Shown here piece by piece: positions 25,094 to 35,379 of a DNA stretch of 64,000 nt (the stretch's first letter is position 1; every line of letters starts with the position of its first letter). Location of the stretch: contig NZ_LT607410.1 in the NCBI RefSeq assembly GCF_900091515.1, positions 3,348,001 to 3,412,000 on the forward strand, read 5' to 3'. This stretch comes from Micromonospora purpureochromogenes (lineage in GTDB: Bacteria > Actinomycetota > Actinomycetes > Mycobacteriales > Micromonosporaceae). A program made the translations under genes and the position numbers. A model generated the notes under the pieces. It ran no database searches. It was not told the origin of the DNA and worked only from the letters and a program-made list of their open reading frames with translations.

Positions 25094-25174
25094 CCCCCAG
25101 GTCAGGCGAACCGTCGGGGAGATCCAACCGCCGGCCGGCGCCGGGCGGCGGCGGCGACCCGCCCCGTACGCTCG

Positions 25175-26404
25175 GTGACCGTGAACCGCACCGCCTTCGG
25201 CCGGCCGCTGCGCTCACTCGCCTTCGACGTCCTCGTCTCCGGCGTGGTGGCGCTGCTCGCCGTGGCCGCCGTGGTCAGCCAGCCGGGCGGCGTGCCCGCC
25301 ACGCTGGTCGGTTGCGCCATGGCGATCGCCCTGCTGTGGCGCCGGGTCCACCCGTCGGCGGTGGCGGCCGTGGTGGCCGCGCTCGCGATGGTGCAGGTGA
25401 TCGCCGGGTGGGGGCCGCTGGCCTACGACATCGGCGTGCTGATCGCCCTCTACAGCGTCGTCAAGTACGCCGAGCGGTTGCGTGACGGCGTGCTGGCCGG
25501 GATCGTCGCGGCGATCGGCGTGCTGCTGGCCGCCTCGCAGACCGTCGGCAACGCCGCCTGGTGGGCCACCGCCATCTACTTCGCGCTGGTCACCGGCGGG
25601 GTGTGGCTCGCCGCCCTGAACGTGCGCACCCGCCGCCTCTACGTGCTCAGCCTCGAGGAACGCGCCGCCACCCTGGAGCGCGAGCGGGAGGCCGAGGCCC
25701 GCGCCGCGGTGGCGGGGGAGCGGGCCCGGATCGCCCGGGAACTGCACGACGTGGTGGCGCACAGCATGGCCGTGATGATCGTCCAGGCCGACGGGGCCCG
25801 GTACCTGCTCGACCAGGACCCGGAGACCGCCCGCGCCGCGGTCAAGGTGGTCGCGGACACCGGCCGGCAGGCGCTGGAGGAGATGCGCCGGCTGGTGGAC
25901 GTCCTGCGGGAGCCCGGCCCGGCGGAGCCGCCCGCCACGGCGGAGGCCTCGGACGACGCCGCCGTCGCCGCCGACCCGGAGCACCGGCGGCCGGCGGTCG
26001 CCGAACTGCCCGCGCTGCTGGACCGGTTCCGCGACGCCGGGCTGCGGGTGCGACACACCGTCACCGGCGAACCGGCCGCGCTGCCCCCGGGCCTGGACCT
26101 CACCGTCTACCGGGTGGTGCAGGAGGCGCTGACCAACGCGCTCAAGCACGCCGGGGTCGGCGCGAGCGTCACGGTCACCCTGGAGCACGTCCCGGACGCC
26201 GTCGTGGTCCGGGTGGTCGACGACGGGCACGGCCGCCCGCCGGTCGGTCCCGCGCCGTCCGGCGGGCACGGCCTGGTCGGCATGCGCGAGCGGGTCAGCG
26301 TGTACGACGGCAGCCTCGTCGCCGGTCCCCGGCTGGCCGGGGGCTGGCGGGTCGAGGCGCGGCTGCCGCTACCGTCGGCCCCCGGGACGGAGGTGGTGGC
26401 ATGA
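25175..26404 (+). CDS. NarL-type sensor histidine kinase
   Basis: A 409-residue protein. The N-terminal 140 residues contain about four to five membrane segments with little extracellular sequence, typical of envelope-sensing kinases. HisKA_3 follows with RARIARELHDVVAHSMAVM (phospho-His in ELHD) and an HATPase_c domain with ALTNALKHA and DDGHGRPP...GHGLVGMRERV. GTG 25175 or 25181 is the start. It overlaps the response regulator by 4 bp (ATGA), and a MacB-type ABC transporter follows, suggesting a system that senses and exports an envelope-active compound. Confidence 0.92.
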   Translation: MTVNRTAFGRPLRSLAFDVLVSGVVALLAVAAVVSQPGGVPATLVGCAMAIALLWRRVHPSAVAAVVAALAMVQVIAGWGPLAYDIGVLIALYSVVKYAERLRDGVLAGIVAAIGVLLAASQTVGNAAWWATAIYFALVTGGVWLAALNVRTRRLYVLSLEERAATLEREREAEARAAVAGERARIARELHDVVAHSMAVMIVQADGARYLLDQDPETARAAVKVVADTGRQALEEMRRLVDVLREPGPAEPPATAEASDDAAVAADPEHRRPAVAELPALLDRFRDAGLRVRHTVTGEPAALPPGLDLTVYRVVQEALTNALKHAGVGASVTVTLEHVPDAVVVRVVDDGHGRPPVGPAPSGGHGLVGMRERVSVYDGSLVAGPRLAGGWRVEARLPLPSAPGTEVVA

Positions 26405-27066
26405 CAGTCCGCGTGGTGATCGTGGACGACCAGGCGCTGGTGCGCGCCGGGTTCCGGATGGTGCTGGACTCGCAGCCGGACCTGGAGGTGGTCGGCGAGG
26501 CCATCGACGGCGCGGACGCGCTGCGGCTGCTCGCCCGCACCGAGGCGGACGTGGTGGTGATGGACGTCCGGATGCCCACCATGGACGGGGTGGAGGCGAC
26601 CCGTCGGATCTGCCGGGACCGCCCGGCCGGCCCGCCCCGGGTGCTGGTGCTCACCACCTTCGACACCGAGGCCGACGCGTTCGCCGCGCTGCGCGCCGGG
26701 GCGAGCGGCTTCCTGCTCAAGAACGTGCCCCCGGAGGAGCTGCTCGCCGCGATCCGGGTGGTCGCCGCCGGTGACTCGGTGGTCGCGCCGTCGATCACCC
26801 GCCGGCTGCTGGACCGGTTCGCCGACCGGTTCGGACCGGGGCCCACCGAGGACCCCCGGCTGGCCCAGCTCACCGACCGGGAGCGGGAGATCCTGCTGCT
26901 CGTCGCGCAGGGGCTCTCCAACGCCGAGATCGCCGGCCGGGTGCACGTCGCCGAGGCGACCGTGAAGACCCACGTCGGGCGGATCCTGGCCAAGCTCCAG
27001 CTCCGCGACCGGGTGCAGGCGGTGGTGCTGGCCTACGAGAGCGGGCTGGTCACGCCGGGAGGCTGA
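26401..27066 (+). CDS. NarL/LuxR-type response regulator
   Basis: A 221-residue protein. The receiver domain (1-120) has [10 protein letters not shown], the phospho-acceptor in [13 protein letters not shown] near residue 54, and the Lys in FLLKN. The LuxR helix-turn-helix (about 155-215) reads [40 protein letters not shown]. It is translationally coupled to the kinase. A 16-bp palindrome right after the gene, ahead of the ABC transporter, is a likely binding site. Confidence 0.93.
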   Translation: MTVRVVIVDDQALVRAGFRMVLDSQPDLEVVGEAIDGADALRLLARTEADVVVMDVRMPTMDGVEATRRICRDRPAGPPRVLVLTTFDTEADAFAALRAGASGFLLKNVPPEELLAAIRVVAAGDSVVAPSITRRLLDRFADRFGPGPTEDPRLAQLTDREREILLLVAQGLSNAEIAGRVHVAEATVKTHVGRILAKLQLRDRVQAVVLAYESGLVTPGG

Positions 27067-27073
27067 CCGGCGC

Positions 27074-27125
27074 TACGACCTGGGTCGTACGGGTCCGCCC
27101 GGTCGGGGGCGACCTGGGGCGTACC
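27074..27125. promoter_or_regulatory. Operator-like sites between two-component and ABC genes
   Basis: TACGACC-TG-GGTCGTA (27074-27089) is a dyad with perfect 7-bp arms. A second, imperfect copy of CGACCTGGG(T/G)CGTA lies 34 bp downstream (27110-27123). The ABC operon starts at 27216, with TAGCGT at 27169-27174 as a possible -10. Binding by the neighbouring response regulator is inferred from position. Confidence 0.6.
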
Positions 27126-27215
27126 GACCTTGACCGCGCGGGCGGACGCCACCGCGGGCGGCGCTCCATAGCGTCGGAGACGTCCTGGTCACCGACTGCA
27201 CGGGGAGCCCTCCGC

Positions 27216-27992
27216 ATGTCCCTCGCCCCACCCGTCCCGGCCCGTACCGGTGTCGCGGTCACCGCCCGCGGCCTGCGCAAGGAGTACGGGCGCGGCGCCG
27301 CCCGCGTGGTCGCCCTCGACGGCGTCGACGTCGACTTCGCCGCCGGCCGGTTCACCGCCATCATGGGCCCGTCCGGCTCGGGCAAGTCGACGCTGATGCA
27401 CTGCCTGGCCGGCCTCGACAGTCCGACGGCGGGCACCGTCCGGCTCGGCGACACCGAGACCGCCCGCCTCGACGACAAGCGGCTCACCCTGCTGCGCCGG
27501 GACCGGATCGGCTTCGTCTTCCAGAAGTTCAACCTGCTGCCGGCGTTGACCGCCGAGGAGAACATCCTCCTGCCGCTGGCCATCGCGGGCCGGCGGGCGG
27601 ATCCGGCCTGGCTGCGGCAGGTGGTGGCGGCCGTCGGCCTGGCCGACCGGCTCGGGCACCGGCCGGCCGAGCTCTCCGGCGGGCAGCAGCAGCGGGTGGC
27701 CGTCGCCCGGGCGCTGGTCACCCGCCCCTGGGTGGTCTTCGCCGACGAGCCGACCGGCAACCTGGACTCCCGCTCCGGCGCCGAGGTGCTGGGACTGCTC
27801 CGGGAGGCCGTCGACACCCTCGGGCAGACCGTGGTGATGGTGACCCACGATCCGGTGGCCGCCGCGTACGCCGACCGGGTGGTCTTCCTCTCCGACGGCC
27901 GGCTGGTCCGTGAGCTGGCCGCGCCCACCGCCGAGCGGATCCTGGACGCGCTCGCCGGCCTCGACCCGGTCGCCCCGGCGCGGGGGCGGTGA
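27216..27992 (+). CDS. ABC transporter ATP-binding protein, MacB/LolD type
   Basis: A 258-residue ATPase: Walker A GPSGSGKS near residue 52, Q-loop [10 protein letters not shown], signature [15 protein letters not shown], Walker [13 protein letters not shown] and switch His in VMVTHD. It belongs to the MacB/LolD/FtsE group that works with FtsX-type permeases in mechanotransmission rather than classical transport. Its stop overlaps the permease start (GTGA). It is probably induced by the upstream two-component system. Confidence 0.93.
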   Translation: MSLAPPVPARTGVAVTARGLRKEYGRGAARVVALDGVDVDFAAGRFTAIMGPSGSGKSTLMHCLAGLDSPTAGTVRLGDTETARLDDKRLTLLRRDRIGFVFQKFNLLPALTAEENILLPLAIAGRRADPAWLRQVVAAVGLADRLGHRPAELSGGQQQRVAVARALVTRPWVVFADEPTGNLDSRSGAEVLGLLREAVDTLGQTVVMVTHDPVAAAYADRVVFLSDGRLVRELAAPTAERILDALAGLDPVAPARGR

Positions 27993-30478
27993 CCGCGATG
28001 ATCCGGTTGACCCTGCGCTCGTTGCGTGCCGACGCGCTGCGGCTGCTGCTCTCCTCCCTGGCGATCGTGCTCGGCGTGGGCTTCGTCGCCGGCACCCTGA
28101 TGCTCACCGACGGCATGCGGGCCGGCGCGTACGAGCGGGCCGGCACCTTCGACCGGCACACCGACCTCGGCGTGTACGCCGGGACCGACCCCCTCCCGCC
28201 CGCCCTGGTCGACCGGGTGCGCGCGGTCGACGGGGTGGCCGCCGCCGAGGGGGAGCTGACCGGTTCCGGCGGGGTGGTCGGCTCCGACGGCCGCCCGGTG
28301 CTCGGCTACGGGGTGCTCGCCGCGATCCCCACCGACCCGGCCCTGCGCTCGTACGACCTGACCGCCGGCCGGTTGCCGGACCGTCCCGGCGAGGTCGTCC
28401 TCGACGCGTCCACGGTGCGCGAGGAGGGCTTCACCCTCGGCGTGCCGGTCCAGGTGGGCGGGTCCACCGGGGCCGCCCGGGCGTACACCCTGGTCGGCGC
28501 CGTCGACGTGGCCGGCACCGCCCGCGACGTCGGCGGACCCTTCATCGGCCTGGTCGGCGCCGACGCCCTGGCGGTGACCGGGGAGCGGGGGTACGGCCGG
28601 ATCATGGTGACCGTCGCCCCGGGCACGTCCCGCGAGGCGGTGGCCGAGCGGCTGGCCGGGGTGACCACCACCGGCGCGACCGTGAAGTCCCGTCAGCAGA
28701 TCCTCGACGACGCGGTGGACGACGCGGTCCGCGACCTGGAGCAGTTCGGCATGATCCTGCTGACCTTCGCCGGGGTCGCGGTGGTGGTGGCCGGGTTCGT
28801 CATCGCCAACACCTTCGCCATCGTGCTCGCCCAGCGGACCCGGCGTACCGCCCTGCTCCGGCTGGTCGGCGCCACCCGGGGGCAGGTCTTCCGGGCCACC
28901 CTGCTGGAGTCGGCGGTGCTCGGGCTGAGCGCCTCGGCGCTGGGGGTGCTGGCCGGCGCCGGCCTGGCCGCCGGCCTGGCGGCGGGGCTGTCCACGCTGG
29001 ACCTGCCGCTGACCGGCGAGGTCATGCTGACCCGGTCGACGGTGCTGCTCTGCGTGGCACTGGGCACCGCGATCACCGTGGCCGCCGCCTGCGTACCCGC
29101 CTGGCAGGGCACCCGGGTCGCCCCGGTGGCCGCACTGACCGACGCCGCCGTGCAGGTGACCCGCCGCGCCGGCCGGGTCCGGCTGACGATCGGCGCGCTG
29201 GTCTTCGCCGCCGGGGTCGCCGCGCTGGCGGTGGCCGCCACCGTGGGCCAGATCGCGCTGGTCGCCCTCGGCGGGATGCTGACCTTCTTCGGCATCGTGC
29301 TCTACGGCCCGGTGCTGGTGCCCGCCCTGGTCCGGCTCTTCGGCGCGCCCGCCCGGCTGCTCCTCGGCGCCACCGCCGGGCTGGCCGTGGCCAACGCCGT
29401 CCGCAATCCGCGCCGGGTCTCGGCGACCGCCACCGCGCTGGTGATCGGGATCGGTCTGGTGTCGGCGTTCGTGGTCGGCGCCGGCAGCGTGAAGGTCGGC
29501 ATCGAACGCGCCGTGGACGCCCAGATCGGCGTCGACTACCTGGTCACCGGCGTCGGCAGCGACCTGCCGGCGGCACTCGCCGACGAGCTGGCCGCCCGGC
29601 CGGAGCTGGGAGTGGTGCACGAGCGGCGCACCCGGGTCGTCGACGGGGTGGAGATCCGCGCCGCGCATCCGGCGCTGGTCGGCCGTACCCTGACCGGCAC
29701 GGTGGCCGGCGACGACGGCGAGCTGGGCCCGGGCGCGGTGCTGGTGCACCGGCAGCTCGCCGAGGCGCGCGGCTGGACCGTCGGCACCCCGGTGACCCTC
29801 GCCGGCCGGTCCTTCCGGGTGGCCGCGGTGGTGACCGCCGAAGAGGCCGCCCAGGCGGACCCCGGGGTGGCCGAGGGACATGTGGTCGACATGGTCGACG
29901 CCGACTTCGCCCGGCTCTTCCCGACCCGGCGCGGCTTCCTCGCCGAGGTGGATCCCGCGGACGGAGTCCCCGCCGAGCAGGCCCGGGCGGCGGTCGAGAC
30001 CGTCGTCGCGCGGTACCCGACGGTCAACCTGATGGACCAGGCCGCCTACAAGAAGATGCTCACCGGCACGGTCGACATGCTGCTGGCCTTCGTCACCGCG
30101 CTGCTCGGCCTGGCCGTGGTGATCGCCCTGGTCGGCGTGGCGAACACGCTGAGCCTCTCGGTGGTGGAGCGGACCCGGGAGAACGCCGTGCTGCGGGCGG
30201 TCGGCCTCACCCGGGGCCGGATGCGGGCCATGCTGGCGGTCGAGGCGGTGCTGATGGCGCTGGTCGGGGCGGTGCTCGGGATGGCGCTGGGCACCGGGGT
30301 CAGCGCCGGGGCGATGGCCTTCGTGGCGAGGATCGGCGGGGAGTTCACTTTGGTGCTGCCCTGGGGGCGGCTCGGGCTGATGCTCGCGGTGGCGGTGCTG
30401 GCCGCCCTGCTCGCCTCCGTGCTGCCGGCCCGCCGGGCGTTGGGCCGGCCGGTGGTCGAGGCACTCGGCGCGGAGTGA
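27989..30478 (+). CDS. ABC transporter permease with two FtsX domains
   Basis: An 829-residue membrane protein. One N-terminal membrane helix is followed by an extracellular MacB_PCD-like domain (about 50-230), three helices (about 250-375), two to three further helices (390-480), a second extracellular domain, and a final FtsX domain (about 690-829) with helices near [37 protein letters not shown]. This long-permease plan is common in actinobacteria and is linked to peptide-antibiotic resistance or lipid handling. A hairpin terminator follows at 30485-30514. Confidence 0.92.
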   Translation: MTAMIRLTLRSLRADALRLLLSSLAIVLGVGFVAGTLMLTDGMRAGAYERAGTFDRHTDLGVYAGTDPLPPALVDRVRAVDGVAAAEGELTGSGGVVGSDGRPVLGYGVLAAIPTDPALRSYDLTAGRLPDRPGEVVLDASTVREEGFTLGVPVQVGGSTGAARAYTLVGAVDVAGTARDVGGPFIGLVGADALAVTGERGYGRIMVTVAPGTSREAVAERLAGVTTTGATVKSRQQILDDAVDDAVRDLEQFGMILLTFAGVAVVVAGFVIANTFAIVLAQRTRRTALLRLVGATRGQVFRATLLESAVLGLSASALGVLAGAGLAAGLAAGLSTLDLPLTGEVMLTRSTVLLCVALGTAITVAAACVPAWQGTRVAPVAALTDAAVQVTRRAGRVRLTIGALVFAAGVAALAVAATVGQIALVALGGMLTFFGIVLYGPVLVPALVRLFGAPARLLLGATAGLAVANAVRNPRRVSATATALVIGIGLVSAFVVGAGSVKVGIERAVDAQIGVDYLVTGVGSDLPAALADELAARPELGVVHERRTRVVDGVEIRAAHPALVGRTLTGTVAGDDGELGPGAVLVHRQLAEARGWTVGTPVTLAGRSFRVAAVVTAEEAAQADPGVAEGHVVDMVDADFARLFPTRRGFLAEVDPADGVPAEQARAAVETVVARYPTVNLMDQAAYKKMLTGTVDMLLAFVTALLGLAVVIALVGVANTLSLSVVERTRENAVLRAVGLTRGRMRAMLAVEAVLMALVGAVLGMALGTGVSAGAMAFVARIGGEFTLVLPWGRLGLMLAVAVLAALLASVLPARRALGRPVVEALGAE

Positions 30479-30484
30479 CCCGGC

Positions 30485-30514
30485 GGTGGCCGGTCCCGGG
30501 CGGGACCGGCCACC
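30485..30514. terminator. Bidirectional terminator
   Basis: A 13-bp perfect stem (30485-30497 with 30502-30514) and a GGGC loop, between the permease stop (30478) and the stop of the convergent dehydrogenase (30525). Confidence 0.85.
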
Positions 30515-30524
30515 ACCGTACGGG

Positions 30525-31787
30525 TCAGAGCCGCTCCACCACCGCGCCCCGACAACGGTCGCGGGTGTCGAAGACGTACCGGGCGTGGCGGGTCACCAGG
30601 TCGTAGTCGAAGCTGTCGTGGTCGGTCACCACGACCACCGCGTCGGCCTCGGCGACCTCCCGCTCGGTCAGGTCGACCACGGTCACCCCGCCGGGGATGT
30701 GCTGCGGCTCGGCGTACGGCTCGACCGCGCGCACGTCGGCGCCGAGGTCGTTGAGCCGCCGGGCCACCTCCACCGCGGGGGAGTCGCGCATGTCGCCGGT
30801 GTTCTTCTTGTACGCCAGGCCCAGCAGCAGCAGCCGGGCCCCGTTCACCGAGCGGCCCACCCGGTTCAGCCCGGCCGTCACCCGCTGGGCCACGTGCTCG
30901 GGCATCTGGTGGTTGATGTCGTCGGCCAGCTCGATGAACCGGAACTGCCGGCCCATCGTCCGCTTCACCTGCCAGGACAGGTAGCACGGGTCGATCGGCA
31001 GGCAGTGCCCGCCCACCCCCGGACCGGGCCGGAACGGCATGAAGCCGAACGGCTTGGTGGAGGCGGCGTCGATCGCCTGCCAGACGTCGACCCCCAGGTG
31101 ATGTGAGGCGATCGCCAGCTCGTTGATGAGGGCGATGTTGACCTGCCGGAAGGTGTTCTCGATCAGCTTGGTCAGCTCGGCGACCCGGGTCGAGTCCACC
31201 GGCACGGTCCGCTCCACCAGCCGCCGGTAGAAGTCGTCGACCCGGCGCAGCGAGGCGCCGTCGACGCCGGAGACCACCTTCGGGGTGTTCTCCAGCCGCC
31301 AGGTGCGGTTGCCCGGGTCGATCCGCTCCGGGCTGTAGCCGAGGTGGAAGTCGCCGGGGCTGCGCAGGCCGCTGGCCGACTCCAGCAGCGGCCGGAGCAC
31401 GTCCTCGGTGGTCCCGGGGTAGGTGGTCGACTCCAGGACCACCGTGCAGCCGGCCCGGACGTACCGGCCGATGCCGTGGCCGGCCTGCTCGACGTAGCTG
31501 AGGTCGGGAGCGCCGTCACGCAGCGGGGTCGGGACGGTGATCACGCAGATGTCGAAGCCCTCGGCGTCGGTGTACTCCGTGCTCGGCCGGTAGCGGCCGC
31601 TGCCCAGCGCCCGGCCGAGCCGTTCGGCGGTGATGTCCTCGACGAACGACTCGCCGGTGGCGAGCCGCTTGACCCGGTCGGCGTCGACGTCGAGGCCGAC
31701 CACGTCCAGCCCCGCCTCGACGGCACGCATCGCCAGTGGCAGACCGACGTACCCCTGACCGATGACGACCAGCTTCTCAACGCGCAC
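30525..31787 (-). CDS. UDP-sugar 6-dehydrogenase (UDP-N-acetyl-hexosamine type)
   Basis: A 420-residue enzyme of the UDP-Glc/GDP-Man dehydrogenase family. The NAD-binding fold starts with [14 protein letters not shown]. The catalytic segment [12 protein letters not shown] places the thiol at Cys262, and the C-terminal domain has [16 protein letters not shown]. HCxPxDP with downstream features is more like the UDP-GlcNAc/ManNAc dehydrogenases (WbpA/WecC) than UDP-Glc dehydrogenase. It makes a uronic acid for surface polysaccharide. It stands alone, with the kinase gene upstream on the same strand 104 bp away. A relatively AT-rich promoter region lies at 31788-31891. Confidence 0.9.
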   Translation of the reverse strand: MRVEKLVVIGQGYVGLPLAMRAVEAGLDVVGLDVDADRVKRLATGESFVEDITAERLGRALGSGRYRPSTEYTDAEGFDICVITVPTPLRDGAPDLSYVEQAGHGIGRYVRAGCTVVLESTTYPGTTEDVLRPLLESASGLRSPGDFHLGYSPERIDPGNRTWRLENTPKVVSGVDGASLRRVDDFYRRLVERTVPVDSTRVAELTKLIENTFRQVNIALINELAIASHHLGVDVWQAIDAASTKPFGFMPFRPGPGVGGHCLPIDPCYLSWQVKRTMGRQFRFIELADDINHQMPEHVAQRVTAGLNRVGRSVNGARLLLLGLAYKKNTGDMRDSPAVEVARRLNDLGADVRAVEPYAEPQHIPGGVTVVDLTEREVAEADAVVVVTDHDSFDYDLVTRHARYVFDTRDRCRGAVVERL

Positions 31788-31891
31788 GTTCGCTCCCGTG
31801 GCAGTAAGTGACTCCTGCCCGGGAGCTTAAGGCTTGTATGAGGTCTAAAGTCCGATTTTGCGGCTAATGGCAGCGGCGGTGTCGGATCCGG

Positions 31892-33279
31892 TCAGGTGCC
31901 GGCCGGCGGCGGGTCCTCGTCCGGCGGCGCGGTGGTGGTGGTCGGCGGGTCGGCCGGCGCGGTGGTGGTGGTCGGCGGGTCGCCCGGCGCGGTGGTGGTG
32001 GTCGGCGGGTTCGCCGGCGTGGTCGTCGGCGCCGAGGTCGGCTGCGGCTCGGCCGACCCGCTCGGCCCCGGCGACGGCGTCACCGTGACGGTGGCCGAGG
32101 GCCGGTTGCCCGGGTTCCAGGGGCGGTTCGGCCGGCTCGGCTGGTCCACGCCGGTCTCCTCAGGGCTCGCCGACGGTTCCCCCTCGTAGGTCGGTACCAC
32201 CGCCGGCGAGGTGCTCTTGATGTTGGTCGCCCCGTCGCCGGTCTCCTTGGCCGCGCCGAGCGCCGCGCCCAGCGCGGTGAGCGCCACCAGCACCGCCGCG
32301 AGCGCGCCGACCAGTGAGCCGCGCCGACCGCGGGCCCGCGCCGGCGCCACGTGGCGGCCGTCGGGAGCACCGGCACGTCGCTCTGGGTGGTGGTCGCAGG
32401 GCCCGCCGCGCCGCGCAGCGCCGGGGGGACGAACGCGGTCGTCGCCGCGCCGTCGCTCAGCGCGGCCCGGGCCGCGGCGGCCATCTCGGCCCCGGTGGCG
32501 AACCGGTCGGCCGGGTCCTTGGCCAGGGCCCGCGACACCAGCGCCTGCACCGGCGCCGGGATCTCCTCCGGCAGCGCCGCCGGCTCGTCGTCCAGGTGCC
32601 GCACCGCGACCTGGAGCGGGTTGTCGCCGGTGAACGGCGGCTCGCCGGTGAGGCAGCAGTACGTGACCGCGCCGAGCGCGTAGATGTCGGTGGCGGCGGA
32701 GACGGGACGGCCGGACGCCTGCTCCGGCGCCATGTAGAGCGCCGTCCCCGGCACCGCGTTGGTGCTGGTGATGCTGGTGACGTTGGTGGAGCGGGCGACG
32801 CCGAAGTCGACCAGCACCACCGTGCCGTCCTCCTGCACCAGCAGGTTGCTGGGCTTCACGTCGCGGTGCACGATCCCGCCGGCGTGCGCGGCGTGCAGCG
32901 CCTGGGCGGCCTGCGCGACGATCGACATCGTCTCGGCGACGTCCAGGTGGCCGGCGGCCTCGATCCGCCGGGACAGCGGCTCGCCCTCGACGAACTCCAT
33001 GACCAGGTAGTCGGCGCGCCCGCCGTCGTCGAGGCGGTCTTCGCCGCAGTCGAAGACCTGCACGATGCCCGGGTGGCGCAGGGCGGCCATGATCCGCGCC
33101 TCGGCGCGGAACCGGGCGATGAAGTCGGGGTCGGAGACCAGCGCCGGCAGCAGCACCTTCACCGCGACCTGGCGGCCCAGAACCAGGTCCGTGGCCCGCC
33201 AGACGTCGCCCATGCCGCCCGTGGCGACACGTTCGTCCAGGCGGTAGCGACCGCTGAGCACGACCTCCGATGACAACAC
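31892..33279 (-). pseudogene. Membrane Ser/Thr protein kinase, split by a one-base frameshift
   Basis: From GTG 33279 one frame encodes a complete Hanks-type kinase domain (about 265 residues): ATP loop ATGGMGDVW, Lys in VAVKVLL, HRDVKPSN, DFGVARS and YMAPEQA. After TAATWRR (near 32341) this frame turns into Arg-rich nonsense. The minus-one frame from about 32325 continues with a membrane helix (GSLVGALAAVLVALTALGAAL) and a Pro/Thr-rich outer tail to the stop at 31892. A missing base between about 32320 and 32345 explains both. It may be a sequencing error or a real lesion that would free the kinase from the membrane. No PASTA domains are present. The start seems leaderless. Confidence 0.75.
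31926..32015 (-). repeat. Three 30-bp tandem repeats encoding TTTTAP(A/G)DPP-like decapeptides
   Basis: Units at 31926-31955, 31956-31985 and 31986-32015 differ by only a few bases and encode Thr/Pro decapeptides in the external tail of the kinase. Such tails are flexible spacers and possible glycosylation sites. Length variation between strains is likely. Confidence 0.85.
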
Positions 33280-33807
33280 CCGAATACCGTACCCAGAGGA
33301 GCGGAAAAGAACTCACGGCGATATCCCGGTCGGGTTCGGCACCGGGGCGGCGCCGGTACCAGCGCCACGACGGCCCGGCGAACGGGGGGTGACGGAACCC
33401 GGACTTACTGTCACAATGGCCGCAGGTGGCGGCGGCAAGCCGGACGTAACGCCCCACCGGGGACGCCCACACCGCTGTGACCTGCCCCGGGGCGTCGCGC
33501 CGCCGATTTCCGTCACGCGGACTCGCCGGTAGTTCAGCTAGATATTTCTCACTGTTTTCCCACCAGGCGGCGACTTGTCCACCTGTCCATCGACTCCTAC
33601 CGTTAGCGCGACTCGGGCCAGCCCATGGCGCCGGTGCGGCATTCGGCCGACCGCCGTATTGTCGCGGCGTGTGTCAGACATGCCGCCCGGCCGCTCGGCA
33701 GGGTGCGATGGGGTCAGCGGGGGGCTGTTGGTGCGCGAGGGGGTTCGGCTGCCGCACCGGAGGTGCGTCACGCTCGGCCTGCCGGTCACGGCGGGGGCGG
33801 CGGACGC
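33280..33807. other. Intergenic region between kinase and sigma-factor genes
   Basis: 528 bp with no supported gene. The frame of the sigma factor is open back to 33625 but has low-complexity Arg/Gly/Ala content there. The stretch near 33535-33610 is relatively AT-rich and probably holds the sigma-factor promoter. TACGGT on the minus strand just upstream of 33279 may drive a leaderless kinase mRNA. No GGAAT-N17-CGTTA site was found. Confidence 0.5.
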
Positions 33808-34443
33808 ATGACCGGTGAGCTGAGCGAGGCGGTGGCCGCGGCGCAGGCCGGCGACGAGGAGGCCTTCCGCTTCCTGTACCGCAGCCTCCAGCCGGGCCTG
33901 TTGCGGTATCTCACCGCTCTCGTCGGCGCCGACGCCGAGGACGTCGCCTCGGAGACCTGGTTGCAGATCTCCCGCGACCTGCCCAGCTTCACCGGCGGGG
34001 AGTTCCGGGCCTGGACGGTGACCATCGCCCGGAACCGGGCGATGGACCACCTGCGCCGCCAGCGTCGCCGTCCCTCGCTGCCGGTGCCGGTGCAGGCGTT
34101 GAGCGAACTGGCCGGGGACGCCGACACGGCCGAACGGGCCGGCGAGACCATCGGTACGGAGGCCGCGCTGGCCCTGATCGCGACGCTGCCGCCCCGGGAG
34201 GCCGAGGCCGTGCTGCTGCGGGCGGTGATCGGGCTGGACGCCGAGACCGCCGGTCGGGTGCTCGGGCGTCGCCCGGGTGCCGTCCGTACCGCCGCGCACC
34301 GCGGCCTGCGCCGGCTCGCCGCGCTGCTGGAACGTCAGGACCTGCCCCAACCGTCCGGTGGCGACGAGCGGACCGGCCCGCCCCACCCGCGGCGGGGCCG
34401 GCAGACGCCGAGCACGTCCCACGCCGAGCCGGCGGACGGATGA
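33808..34443 (+). CDS. ECF-type RNA polymerase sigma factor
   Basis: A 211-residue sigma-70-family protein. Region 2 (about 18-85) reads EEAFRFLYRSLQPGLLRYLTALVGADAEDVASETWLQI with FRAWTVTIARNRAMDHLRRQ for -10 recognition. Region 4 (about 125-175) reads ALIATLPPREAEAVLLRAVIGLDAETAGRVLGRRPGAVRTAAHRGLRRL. The C-terminal 35 residues are Pro/Arg-rich. ATG 33808 is chosen because the family begins just before region 2. The next gene, 16 bp on, encodes a one-pass membrane protein that may be its anti-sigma factor or a co-expressed target. Confidence 0.9.
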   Translation: MTGELSEAVAAAQAGDEEAFRFLYRSLQPGLLRYLTALVGADAEDVASETWLQISRDLPSFTGGEFRAWTVTIARNRAMDHLRRQRRRPSLPVPVQALSELAGDADTAERAGETIGTEAALALIATLPPREAEAVLLRAVIGLDAETAGRVLGRRPGAVRTAAHRGLRRLAALLERQDLPQPSGGDERTGPPHPRRGRQTPSTSHAEPADG

Positions 34444-34459
34444 CGTGAGGGGAAACTGG

Positions 34460-35227
34460 ATGAACTTCCGCCGCTCCGACGGCGTCGAGCGGCCCGCCGA
34501 CCGGGCCGAGGCCGAGCGGCTGCTCGACGCCGCCCGGTCCGCCGACATGCCGCCCGCCGGTGACGAGCCGCTGGCCCGACTGCTCTCCGCCGCGGCCGCC
34601 CCGGCCCGCCCGGGTGAGCTGGCCGGCGAGGAGGCCGCGCTGGCCGCGTTCCGGGCCGCCCGCGCGGCGGGCGCGTCCGCTCCGGCGCCCGCGCCGCCGT
34701 CCCGGCGCCGGCGACGGGTGACCACGGGCGTGGTCGCCTGGGTCGCCGGCATCGCCGCCACCGCCACGGCCGGCGCCGCCTTCGCCGCGGTCACCCTCGA
34801 CCGCGGCGACGAGCCGGCCCCGGCGCCCCGGCCGCCTACCTCCGTGCCGGGCGGATCCGGTTCCGATCCGGCGGCGCCGTCCTCGTCCGGTGGCGGGCCG
34901 ACGACCGGCGCACCCGGTGCCGGCCCCTCCGCCGCATCCCCGGAGCCCGGCGCCTCCGGCAAGCCGGCCTCTGAGGGGAGGCTGGCGGGGCAGTGCCGGG
35001 CGTACCTGGCGAAGCCGGCTGCGCAGCGCGAGAAGGCGCTGCGCAGCCCCACGTTCGCCGATCTGGTGGCCGCTGCCGGCGGTGCGGGCAAGGTCGAGGC
35101 GTACTGCCGGGAGCTGCTTCCGGAGCAGGCCCCGGAGGCGGACGAATCGCCGACGGCGAAGCCGTCCCGCTCACCCGCGGCCCCGGCCGTGCCCACCCCG
35201 GACGCCCGCCCAAGTCGGAATAATTAG
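34460..35227 (+). CDS. One-pass membrane protein, possible anti-sigma partner
   Basis: A 255-residue protein: a cytoplasmic N-terminal part of about 95 residues with an LLDAARSADMPPAGDEPLARLLSAAAAP segment, one membrane helix (VTTGVVAWVAGIAATATAGAAFA), then a Ser/Pro/Gly-rich outer region ending in a small helical segment with two Cys (GQCRAYL, VEAYCREL). No zinc-binding HxxxCxxC motif of ZAS anti-sigma factors is seen, so the anti-sigma role rests on position only. GAGGGGA precedes ATG 34460. No terminator is visible before egtA. Confidence 0.72.
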   Translation: MNFRRSDGVERPADRAEAERLLDAARSADMPPAGDEPLARLLSAAAAPARPGELAGEEAALAAFRAARAAGASAPAPAPPSRRRRRVTTGVVAWVAGIAATATAGAAFAAVTLDRGDEPAPAPRPPTSVPGGSGSDPAAPSSSGGGPTTGAPGAGPSAASPEPGASGKPASEGRLAGQCRAYLAKPAAQREKALRSPTFADLVAAAGGAGKVEAYCRELLPEQAPEADESPTAKPSRSPAAPAVPTPDARPSRNN

Positions 35228-35379
35228 TCGAAAAGGTTTCACAGAAATTTCTTCCCGCCCGGGGCCACGGATTCCATCTGCTAGACAGAAGATGGTGAGA
35301 CGCGGCGGCCGGCCGATCACGGTCGATGCCGCCCGCGCCGGCAGTGCCGCCGGATCCCCGGTCGGGAGGAGACCATCTC

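Noticed and set aside
27050..29881. A 943-codon minus-strand open frame across the ABC transporter
   Set aside because: Low-complexity Gly/His/Arg content and antisense to clear ATPase and permease motifs.
32325..32341. Programmed -1 frameshift in the Ser/Thr kinase gene
   Set aside because: GGGCCCG is present but the zero-frame phase is GGG CCC G, not X XXY YYZ, and no downstream pseudoknot was evident; a missing base is simpler.
33313..33516. A 67-codon minus-strand frame upstream of the kinase
   Set aside because: No ribosome site or recognisable sequence, and it covers the probable promoter region.
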